Source of the DNA: Clostridiales bacterium
Lineage (GTDB): Bacteria; Bacillota; Clostridia; Oscillospirales; Acutalibacteraceae
DNA length: 16,057 nucleotides
Direction of reading: 5' to 3'
Assembly: GCA_019422525.1 (NCBI GenBank)
Contig: JAHZDE010000024.1
Span: forward strand, 1 to 16,057
Positions 1-5,476 of this stretch are shown piece after piece (position 1 is the first letter of the stretch; each line of letters opens with the position of its first letter). Made by a program: the position numbers and the translations under genes. The notes under the pieces were generated by a model. That model ran no database searches. It had not been told where the DNA came from and saw nothing but the letters and a program-made list of their open reading frames with translations.

Positions 1-334
1 GGCGGTCTATCTCTTGTTTTCGGTTGCTTGCTTCCTTACCGTACATGAGCATTAGCCCCCGGATTATCATTTCCGTAACCTTCCAGCAGGTTGATGACGC
101 CCCAGATGCCAAGACCGGCTCCGAGGGCAATGACGAGGGTCTGCAACACATCGACTGCGCTATTGAAGAAATCCATAGTTTATGTGCCGGAATCGTTTCT
201 TTTTGGTTTTTGTAGTGGAAACCGCAAAGCCGGAATGAGCTGGCCGCGCTGTGCGGCTGTCGATTCCGGCTTCTCCTTTCAAATTTTCGGTTGTGCTTTC
301 CTCCGACTTTGCGTTTCGCCTGTATCTGCTGCAT
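1..334 (-). CDS. Possible small leader ORF upstream of and overlapping the Maff2 gene (unverified)
   Basis: An ATG at 334 is preceded by a good ribosome site (AAAGGAGG, 9 nt spacing). The frame stays open to the left edge of the window. Its first 50 or so residues, upstream of the Maff2 gene, are very basic (MQQIQAKRKVGGKHNRKF...), and from 176 leftward it runs out of frame under Maff2. Past the point where Maff2 loses family similarity, the frame reads GKEASNRKQEIDR, which looks protein-like but which I do not recognise. The ribosome site argues for translation. The overlap with Maff2 and the odd composition argue that much of it is fortuitous. It may act only as a leader peptide covering the hairpin region at 186-270. 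Confidence 0.22.
   Translation of the reverse strand, partial: MQQIQAKRKVGGKHNRKFERRSRNRQPHSAASSFRLCGFHYKNQKETIPAHKLWISSIAQSMCCRPSSLPSEPVLASGASSTCWKVTEMIIRGLMLMYGKEASNRKQEIDR
36..176 (-). CDS. Maff2-family conjugative-element membrane peptide, C-terminally altered
   Basis: The frame gives 46 residues starting MDFFNSAVDVLQTLV and running through a glycine-rich hydrophobic segment (about residues 11-31) to LLEGYGNDNPGA. I recognise this as the N-terminal two thirds of the Maff2 family, small membrane proteins found next to VirD4 in Firmicutes ICEs. Their function is unproven, but they are thought to belong to the conjugation channel. Family members are usually about 70 residues, with a second hydrophobic segment after NDNPGA. 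Here the frame instead reads NAHVR and stops, so the second membrane segment is missing. The gene follows virD4 on the same strand, which is the usual order. No convincing Shine-Dalgarno sequence precedes the ATG; a potential RNA stem arm occupies that position. The change could be a small indel or a recombination junction around 50-58. Confidence 0.75.
   Translation of the reverse strand: MDFFNSAVDVLQTLVIALGAGLGIWGVINLLEGYGNDNPGANAHVR
186..270 (-). promoter_or_regulatory. Structured leader with competing hairpins before the Maff2 gene
   Basis: On the minus strand the arm GCCGGAATCG (270-261) can pair with ATTCCGGC at 236-229 (8 bp, with an inner 5-bp stem 257-253/247-243). It can instead pair over 10 bp with CGATTCCGGC at 195-186. 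The two pairings are mutually exclusive. The distal arm lies 9 nt before the Maff2 ATG, where a ribosome site would be expected. This is the layout of an RNA switch or attenuator, but function is inferred from structure alone. Confidence 0.45.
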
Positions 335-376
335 TGTCGGCGTCCTCCTTTACGGAATGGGTGTCTGATGTATATA

Positions 377-402
377 TAAAAATCCGCCCGTTCAGGCGGA
401 TT
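377..402 (-). terminator. Terminator-like hairpin at the end of virD4
   Basis: On the minus strand an 8-bp perfect stem (AATCCGCC, 402-395, with GGCGGATT, 388-381) has a 6-nt loop and is followed by TTTTTATATATA. The virD4 stop codon TGA (394-392) lies inside the loop. It has the form of an intrinsic terminator placed between virD4 and maff2. Confidence 0.65.
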
Positions 403-2167
403 CTGAACCTGCGGCCGCGCCCGCGTCAAAAACCTCAAATTCCTCCTCCGGCTTCAGCTTGAGCTTTGTGGAGAGGAATTTCTCAATGTCAAAGGCGTTC
501 TTGGGATTCGCGTCCGAAAGATACTTGTAGTTGGGGTGTTTTGTGATGTCGTATTTGTCGGATAGAAACGGCCTTACGCCGCGAAGCTGCAAGATACACT
601 TGCCGCCGTTAAGAACGGCAAGCTCATCCTGACTCATCAGCTCCTTGCCGAGCTTCTGATAGTTCAGGCTGTGGGAAACCTCTCTGCCGCGGCTTTCGCC
701 GGTGTTGAAGGTGTCAATGGTCTCCTTGCCCAGCGCGGCGGACAGCTCCTTTAATGTGGTCGGCTCCTTGCCGCCGAGGAATACGGAGCTGTCGCAGTTG
801 CCGATGATGGTGTCGCAGTTGTCCTTGTAGAGCGCCTTGAGCTGGCTCTGTGCCTGCAACACAAGGCAGGCGGAGATTTCGCGGCTGCGGATGGTGGCCA
901 TCAGCTTCTCCAGCTTGGGGATCTGCCCGATGTTGGCGCACTCGTCGATGAGGCAGCGCACATGGACGGGCAGCCTGCCGCCGTACACATCGTCCGCCTT
1001 GTCGCACAGGAGGTTGAATAGCTGGGTGTAGACCATGCTGGCAAGGAAGTTGAATGTGTCGTCTGTGTCGGAAATGATGATGAACAGCGCCGTTTTCCGG
1101 TCGCCCAGCGTGTCCAGCTCCAGCTCGTCATAGGAGGTGATCTCCCGCAGCTCCTGAATGTCGAAGGGGGCAAGGCGCGCGCCGCAGCTAATTAAAATAC
1201 TTTTCGCTGTTTTGCCCGCCGCTAAGCGATATTTGGCATATTGGCGCACGGCGAAGTGATGCGGCTCCCGCTTTGCCAGTTCCTCAAACATCAGATCGAC
1301 GGGATTTTTGAAGTCCTCATCGTCCTCCCGCACCTCCATGGTGTTGATCATCTCGATGAGGGTGGCGAAGTTCTGTTCCTCAACCGGCGCTTCGTAGTAG
1401 ATATACCCGATGAGCGCCGTGTAGAGCAGCGTCTCCGCCTTGCGCCAGAAGTCGTCGCCGGATTTCCCGTCCCCCTGCGTGTTGGCGATGAGGGTCGTGA
1501 CCAGCTTCAGAATGTCCTTTTCGCTGTGGAGATACGCGAAGGGGTTGTAGTGATGGGACTTTTTGAAGTTGATCGTGTTCAGTATCTTGATCTTATACTG
1601 GTTCCGCTGGAGTAATTTTCCACATTCGACCACGATACTGCCTTTCGGATCGGTCACAACGTATGAGCTGTGTAATTGCATGAGGTTGGGCTTGATGAAA
1701 AACCGCGTCTTGCCGCTGCCGGAACCGCCCACCACCAGCACGTTTTTGTTCCGCGCTGTCTTTGGGTCCTTGGGTCGGCTGTTCATGGTCAGCCGCTCCG
1801 TCTGGGTGAGAATGACGTTGTTGGCAAAGGTGGGGTCTACATAGGGCTTGATGTCCTCCGAGTTTCCCCATCTTGCACTGCCATACTCGATATTCTTCCG
1901 AAACTTCCGTGCGTTCTTCCCCTTGACATAGACGGCAAGCCGGATAAACAGGGCGGCGGCAATGCCCACGCACAGGTCGATGGGGTGAAAGCTGGGCAGC
2001 GCCGATTGGAACGCGGCGGCGAAGCCCTCCATGATGTGCAGTGCCTTTTGAGAGAAGTCCGCGCCGGGAGCCAACCGCACCGCCTGCCCCAGCTTGGTGG
2101 CAAAGAGCGCGATAAAGACATAGGGGATATTGGGAAGCAGGAGCTTCTTTACGTTGATCTGCTTCAT
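392..2167 (-). CDS. virD4: VirD4/TraG-family type IV coupling protein (CD1115-like)
   Basis: A 591-residue ATPase that would link the relaxosome to the conjugative type IV secretion channel at the inner face of the membrane. Two N-terminal hydrophobic segments (about residues 12-30 and 62-82) anchor it. A linker with YGSARWG follows. Walker A is GGSGSGKT (147-154) and Walker B is CLIDEC (405-410, D408/E409), followed by ANIGQIPKLEKLMATIRSR and the VLQAQSQL segment typical of TraG/VirD4 proteins. Length and motif order match the VirD4-like CD1115 family of Clostridia ICEs. The start overlaps the pcfB stop as ATGA, indicating translational coupling. The C-terminus is acidic (EEEFEVFDAG). It looks intact. 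It is the natural coupling partner for an ICE relaxase, and possibly for the MobV relaxase also encoded in this window. Confidence 0.95.
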   Translation of the reverse strand: MKQINVKKLLLPNIPYVFIALFATKLGQAVRLAPGADFSQKALHIMEGFAAAFQSALPSFHPIDLCVGIAAALFIRLAVYVKGKNARKFRKNIEYGSARWGNSEDIKPYVDPTFANNVILTQTERLTMNSRPKDPKTARNKNVLVVGGSGSGKTRFFIKPNLMQLHSSYVVTDPKGSIVVECGKLLQRNQYKIKILNTINFKKSHHYNPFAYLHSEKDILKLVTTLIANTQGDGKSGDDFWRKAETLLYTALIGYIYYEAPVEEQNFATLIEMINTMEVREDDEDFKNPVDLMFEELAKREPHHFAVRQYAKYRLAAGKTAKSILISCGARLAPFDIQELREITSYDELELDTLGDRKTALFIIISDTDDTFNFLASMVYTQLFNLLCDKADDVYGGRLPVHVRCLIDECANIGQIPKLEKLMATIRSREISACLVLQAQSQLKALYKDNCDTIIGNCDSSVFLGGKEPTTLKELSAALGKETIDTFNTGESRGREVSHSLNYQKLGKELMSQDELAVLNGGKCILQLRGVRPFLSDKYDITKHPNYKYLSDANPKNAFDIEKFLSTKLKLKPEEEFEVFDAGAAAGSESA

Positions 2168-2661
2168 AGCTCCAGCCCCTTGTCCTTGTTCCGGGCTTTG
2201 TCCGGCGTAAGGGACAGCACCTTCGCCTTGAGCGCGCGGAGCTGATCCAGCACCGAGGGTTTGTCCTGCGAGGCCCGCTTGACCTCTTTTGCAGTGTATT
2301 CCCGGAACGCCGCCGTCAGTGCGTCTGCGTCCCGCCCCTTGAAAAAGACGAGGTACTTCGGCGGGGACACGCTGCGGTCCTTCTTCACGGCGAAATCCAC
2401 GCCGTATTTCCGTGCCACGCGCTCAAAAGATTTGATGTTGCTGTCGGTGATCTCGATATTGGAGACGCCCTGATTCTGCCCGATGAGCTGCTTCACCGTC
2501 TGCTTGCCGGTGGGCTTTTCCGGTGCGGCGCGGGCTTTTTGCAGCCGCTTCTCCTTGCGGCTTGCCAGATATTTCAGAATGGCGGCTTTCAGCAGCCGCC
2601 CGGTGAGCTTTGTCGCGCTGATGACCAGCGTGACCGCTCTGTTTTCCACTTCCTCCTGCAT
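2164..2661 (-). CDS. pcfB: PcfB family protein (DUF3801)
   Basis: A 165-residue protein beginning MQEEVENRAVTLVISATKLTGRLL, with IEITDSNIKSFERVARKYGVDFAVKKD and the YLVFFKGRDADALTAAF segment typical of the PcfB/DUF3801 family. In enterococcal pCF10 PcfB is needed for conjugation; a relaxosome or coupling role close to VirD4 is inferred from family context. It lies directly upstream of virD4, overlapping by 4 bp, which is the conserved ICE order. The start is supported by AGGAGGG with a 7-nt spacer. The C-terminal 40 residues are rich in lysine. It is separated from the upstream initiator gene by only 27 bp and is clearly in the same transcript. No sign of damage is visible. Confidence 0.9.
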   Translation of the reverse strand: MQEEVENRAVTLVISATKLTGRLLKAAILKYLASRKEKRLQKARAAPEKPTGKQTVKQLIGQNQGVSNIEITDSNIKSFERVARKYGVDFAVKKDRSVSPPKYLVFFKGRDADALTAAFREYTAKEVKRASQDKPSVLDQLRALKAKVLSLTPDKARNKDKGLEL

Positions 2662-2688
2662 GGGTCATCCCTCCTTTTTCGGTCATAT

Positions 2689-3579
2689 TCAGCCCTTGCC
2701 CCGCAGCCCGTCGCCGTACATATCGTGGTTGACGAGGGCGGAATAGTAGCTGCCGATGGTGCTGGGCGCGTTGAACAGCGACGCCAGCAGGTATTTCTTG
2801 ATGTTGCGGACGTAGGTGGTGTTCTGCTTCAGGCAGTCAAAGACGTACTCGATGTGGGAGGCTGTGATGCGCAGCAGCTTTTCCTTCACCATCTCTGCCG
2901 GATACTCGTCCCCGGCCACCACGATGGTCTGTCTGCGGGAGCAGAGGGTTTCCGCAATAAGCTCCACTACCTCGTCAAGCTGCTCTCTGTCCTGCCGCGG
3001 GTCCTGCACCAGAATGTCGTACTCGATATTTTCTCTGACGATCTCTCGCGCTTCCTCGTATCCCATCCCGTCATATCCCGCGCCCTGCAAGGGGACTGGG
3101 GGATAGATTGGATCAGGATTTGATGTGTCCGTAATAGATTCATCAGGAATTTCTTTTTCTTTATTTCTTCTATCTTTATTTAATTGCGCGGTCTTTTCCG
3201 TATATGGCTCGTCCGTATCCGGGGTATCCAGATACGGGTTTTCCGTATCTGGTGAAGCCGTATCCGGCAGAGGCGTATGCGGCGATTCATAGATGATGTA
3301 CTCGGTGTCGGTGATTCTGCCCTTGCTGTCACGAATCTGGCGGCGGACAAGGTAGCCTCTGGCCTCCAGCTCTTTCAGCGCCGCGCCGATGGCGTCCACG
3401 CCCTCCTTGCAGATGGCGGCAAGCCCGCGGGTGGTGTAGTCCCACTCATCTGTCAGGGAGAGCATTTTGGACAGCAGACCGATGGCTTTCAGCGTCAGGG
3501 CGGTGTCCCGCAGGTGGTAATTGGACATGACCGTGTAATTGTGGTTCTTCTCCACGCGAAATACTGCCACGGTGTTCAC
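2689..3579 (-). CDS. repA: RepA-like replication initiator (helix-turn-helix, DUF6017-type C-terminus)
   Basis: About 296 residues. The N-terminus (AVFRVEKNHNYTVMSNYHL ... LKAIGLLSKMLSL ... DYTTRGLAAICKEGVDAIGAALKELEARGYL) is the winged helix-turn-helix of ICE replication initiator A proteins. It is followed by a low-complexity linker of proline/aspartate/threonine pentapeptides (about residues 98-130), a charged Asn/Lys stretch, and a C-terminal domain with YDILVQDPRQDREQLDEVVELI and LKQNTTYVRNIKKYLLASLFNAP, as in DUF6017 proteins. The likely role is autonomous replication of the excised element. The outermost start is GTG at 3579, overlapping the upstream stop as GTGA, but GGGGAGG abuts it. 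A second GTG at 3570 has that ribosome site at a normal 8-nt spacing and is probably the true start. The linker DNA carries a 15-bp repeat array (separate entry). Confidence 0.85.
   Translation of the reverse strand: MNTVAVFRVEKNHNYTVMSNYHLRDTALTLKAIGLLSKMLSLTDEWDYTTRGLAAICKEGVDAIGAALKELEARGYLVRRQIRDSKGRITDTEYIIYESPHTPLPDTASPDTENPYLDTPDTDEPYTEKTAQLNKDRRNKEKEIPDESITDTSNPDPIYPPVPLQGAGYDGMGYEEAREIVRENIEYDILVQDPRQDREQLDEVVELIAETLCSRRQTIVVAGDEYPAEMVKEKLLRITASHIEYVFDCLKQNTTYVRNIKKYLLASLFNAPSTIGSYYSALVNHDMYGDGLRGKG
3198..3287 (-). repeat. Six degenerate 15-bp tandem repeats inside repA (iteron-like)
   Basis: On the plus strand CCGTAT recurs at exactly 15-bp intervals: 3198, 3213, 3228 (degenerate CCAGAT), 3243, 3258 and 3273 (GCGTAT), usually followed by a GG two bases on. 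An inverted ATACGG lies at 3232. An AT-rich purine/pyrimidine-biased stretch (about 3140-3187) flanks the array. In protein terms it is a P-D/Y-T/L-x-x pentapeptide repeat on the minus strand. RepA_N-type plasmids are known to carry their origin within the rep gene, so this could be the replication origin. It could also simply be a repetitive protein linker. Confidence 0.55.
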
Positions 3580-4268
3580 CTCCCCTCGGAGGGAAAAAGC
3601 AGCCCCGCAGACGGAGCGTTTGCCCCTGCTTCGCGGCGGATGAGGCGGCGGAGGGTATATTCCCGCTGCCCACGCTTTGCGGTGATTTTCAGGGCATCCA
3701 GCCCGAAGCGGGCGATGAGCAGGGCGTTGATGAGCAGCCGGAACGCCTCGTCCGGGATGATCTGCGGCTCCGCAAGGTCGCCCTGCGTGACCTCCACCGT
3801 ATGGCAGTAAAGGCTTTTCGCCGCCATGAGCAGCGTGTAGTCATGGGGAGAGATGCCGCGCCTGCGGGCGTAGCGGAAGTCGATGCCGCCGCGGAAGAAG
3901 CAGTTGAAGGTCCTGTCCGCAAGCTCCTGATTGGAGGTCAGCAGATACAGCGCGGCAAGGAATACCGGCGTGTCCCGCTTTTTCCGGTAGCCCAGCAAGG
4001 TGCGGAGATAGGCGAAGCGGCGCTTGTGCTGCTCGTCCTGCCACAGCGAGCCGGGGAAGCCGGCGACAAGGCGGAGGATGCGCGGCGTCAGGCGTGGGTG
4101 CAGCGGGAACAGCTCCGCGACGGCCTCCGCATAGCCCACCGTACCGGCCTCCATGCGCTCGGCAAGGCAGGGGCAGGACAGGGCGGTGCAGCCCAGCTTT
4201 TTGACATATTCCGTACAGAGGACGCAGGAAACGTCCTCCGGCTTATACTTGAACGTGTTGATATACAT
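3576..4268 (-). CDS. Conserved ICE protein of unknown function (Cys-containing N-terminus)
   Basis: 230 residues from the ATG at 4268, which has GAGAGGAGC 6-7 nt upstream. An in-frame ATG at 4295 would add nine residues but lacks a ribosome site. The N-terminus MYINTFKYKPEDVSCVLCTEYVKKLGC carries a C-x2-C then C and a later SCPC pair, suggesting a small metal-binding site. The middle (LLGYRKKRDTPVFLAALYLLTSNQ ... ISPHDYTLLMAAKSLY) and the end (EAFRLLINALLIARFGLDAL) look helical. I recognise this as the protein that regularly sits between parB and repA in this ICE type, but know of no function. It overlaps the repA start by 4 bp, so it is translationally coupled to the initiator. A role in replication or copy control is a guess from position. 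Confidence 0.8.
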   Translation of the reverse strand: MYINTFKYKPEDVSCVLCTEYVKKLGCTALSCPCLAERMEAGTVGYAEAVAELFPLHPRLTPRILRLVAGFPGSLWQDEQHKRRFAYLRTLLGYRKKRDTPVFLAALYLLTSNQELADRTFNCFFRGGIDFRYARRRGISPHDYTLLMAAKSLYCHTVEVTQGDLAEPQIIPDEAFRLLINALLIARFGLDALKITAKRGQREYTLRRLIRREAGANAPSAGLLFPSEGR

Positions 4269-4293
4269 GGCTTTGCTCCTCTCTGGATATGAC

Positions 4294-4323
4294 AAAACCG
4301 GGCAAAGAAAGCTCTCTGCCCGG
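4294..4323 (-). terminator. Terminator-like hairpin between parB and the next gene
   Basis: On the minus strand CCGGGCA (4323-4317) pairs with TGCCCGG (4304-4298), with an inner 3-bp extension across one mismatch and a 4-nt loop. A short TTTT tract (4297-4294) follows. It lies in the 87-bp gap between the parB stop and the start of the next gene on the same strand, so it would attenuate the operon unless read through. Confidence 0.55.
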
Positions 4324-4355
4324 TCGGTGTCGTGGTTGTCTGCGGTCGTATTTGG

Positions 4356-5267
4356 TTATCTGGACTGGTCACGCTGGCGCTTGCGTAGCCATGCGTCCAG
4401 CAGCTTCAGGATGGTTTCCTCCATCTTCTGCGGCGTATAGGAGCGCGGGAAGTATTTGCGCAGCTTGTCCGCCGAGAGAACGACGTTGTAGCCCTCCGGC
4501 TTTTTCTGCTCCATCATGATGTCCAGCATGGTGTCGTCGTTGAGCTTGCCGTCGCGGGAGAGCTTTTTCATGCGCTGCGCCTGCGAAAGCGAGGGCGTAG
4601 CCTGTTCGCTGTCGATGGCGGTCAGGAGCATCTGCTGTTCCTCCGGCTTGAGGTAGGAGATTTCCACGGCGGGGGTCATGCCGATCTTCTTCTCGTCCAC
4701 CATCTGTTGAAGCTCCGGGGTGAGTTCGGTCAGGCGGATATAGCGCTGGATTTGTGTAGGGCTGTCATTGCTGTTCTCTGCAATAACCTCGCGGGAAGTC
4801 TTTCCACTCAACTTCTGTCCAAGTTGGTCAGAAGTTAAATCGTGCCGTGTACCCTGTCTTTTGATGGCCTCCAGCTTCATTTTGTACGCCTGCGCCCGTT
4901 CGGAGGGAAGGATGTTCTCGCGCTGGATGTTGCTGTCCACCATGAGAATGGTGGCGGTGTCGTCGTCCATCTGCCGCACGATGCAGGGCATGGCGGAAAG
5001 CCCCGCCAGCTCGCTGCCGTGCCTGCGCCGGTGTCCGGCGATGATCTCATATCCGCCGCCCTCACGGGGACGGACGATGGCAGGGACGAGAACGCCGTAC
5101 TGCCGGATGCTCTCCGTCGTTTCCTGCATGGCTTCATCGTCCCGCACCTTGAATGGGTGGTTGGGGAAGTCGTGCAGCTCCGACAGCGGGAGCAGCGTGA
5201 TTTTATCCTCCTGTGCAGCCGCAGCGGTCTTTGCCCTGCGCTTTGCTGTGCTTTTCGGTTCTTCCAT
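4356..5267 (-). CDS. parB: ParB/Spo0J-family partition-like DNA-binding protein
   Basis: 303 residues. The ParB N-terminal nuclease/CTPase-like domain is clear: ITLLPLSELHDFPNHPFKVRDDEAM (23-47), VPAIVRPREGGGYEIIAGHRRRHG (61-84, holding the GxRR-type box) and NIQRENILPSERAQAY (113-128). A helix-turn-helix region follows (about 143-190), then a charged C-terminus. ParB proteins bind parS-like sites and help segregate or maintain the excised circular element. In this ICE type a ParA ATPase gene usually lies just upstream. None is present here, because the upstream sequence changes to the transposon block within about 200 bp. The start is supported by AGGAGG with a 9-nt spacer. It is the first preserved gene of the minus-strand operon in this window. 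I see no obvious parS palindrome nearby. Confidence 0.92.
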   Translation of the reverse strand: MEEPKSTAKRRAKTAAAAQEDKITLLPLSELHDFPNHPFKVRDDEAMQETTESIRQYGVLVPAIVRPREGGGYEIIAGHRRRHGSELAGLSAMPCIVRQMDDDTATILMVDSNIQRENILPSERAQAYKMKLEAIKRQGTRHDLTSDQLGQKLSGKTSREVIAENSNDSPTQIQRYIRLTELTPELQQMVDEKKIGMTPAVEISYLKPEEQQMLLTAIDSEQATPSLSQAQRMKKLSRDGKLNDDTMLDIMMEQKKPEGYNVVLSADKLRKYFPRSYTPQKMEETILKLLDAWLRKRQRDQSR

Positions 5268-5302
5268 GTTCGTGTTCCTCCTGTTGAAAGCGGCAGGAAC
5301 GA

Positions 5303-5340
5303 AAAAAAGGGAGAATGACCGCTGTTACCGCCATTCTCCC
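5303..5340 (-). terminator. Intrinsic terminator or attenuator in the parB leader
   Basis: On the minus strand GGGAGAATG (5340-5332) pairs perfectly with CATTCTCCC (5317-5309) over 9 bp around a 14-nt loop and is followed immediately by TTTTTTT (5308-5302). It ends 35 bp before the parB start on the same strand. It therefore either terminates a lost upstream gene (such as parA) or acts as an attenuator for parB. Confidence 0.75.
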
Positions 5341-5476
5341 ATGAAAACAACTATGCGATTGTGATTTCAGCCCTTTGACCGTCTGAAAGAGAGCTATCTG
5401 ATCGAGAGCCATCTCGCCGCAAACCCGCATGAATACTGGATTTTTGCTGTTTGCGCTTCACCTTCCCAAACGACGT
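5341..5476. other. Junction segment between the ICE parB leader and the transposon
   Basis: This stretch holds no intact gene. On the plus strand one frame from 5365 reads FQPFDRLKESYLIESHLAANPHEYWIF, which looks like part of a real protein, but it has no start, has a stop just upstream and is cut off by the transposon. The preceding 16 bp read NYAIVI in another frame, consistent with a frameshifted remnant of an unidentified gene. Recombinase similarity begins only at about 5477. The switch in base composition and strand bias here marks a recombination breakpoint, or a contig chimera. Confidence 0.4.

Noticed and set aside
1676..2245. 189-residue plus-strand frame opposite virD4
   Set aside because: It is antisense to an unmistakable VirD4 and PcfB, has no ribosome site and no recognisable motif. 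GC-rich DNA makes long shadow frames.
2539..3123. 194-residue plus-strand frame opposite pcfB/repA
   Set aside because: Antisense shadow of well-supported genes, with low-complexity composition and no start signal.
4291..5340. parS site for ParB
   Set aside because: I looked for a TGTTTCACGTGAAACA-like palindrome near parB and saw none; the palindrome at 15149-15168 is in the other ICE segment and fits oriT better.
5203..5430. Minus-strand frame of 75 residues starting upstream of parB
   Set aside because: It runs through the terminator-like hairpin and the parB ribosome site and overlaps parB out of frame. No ribosome site or family resemblance.
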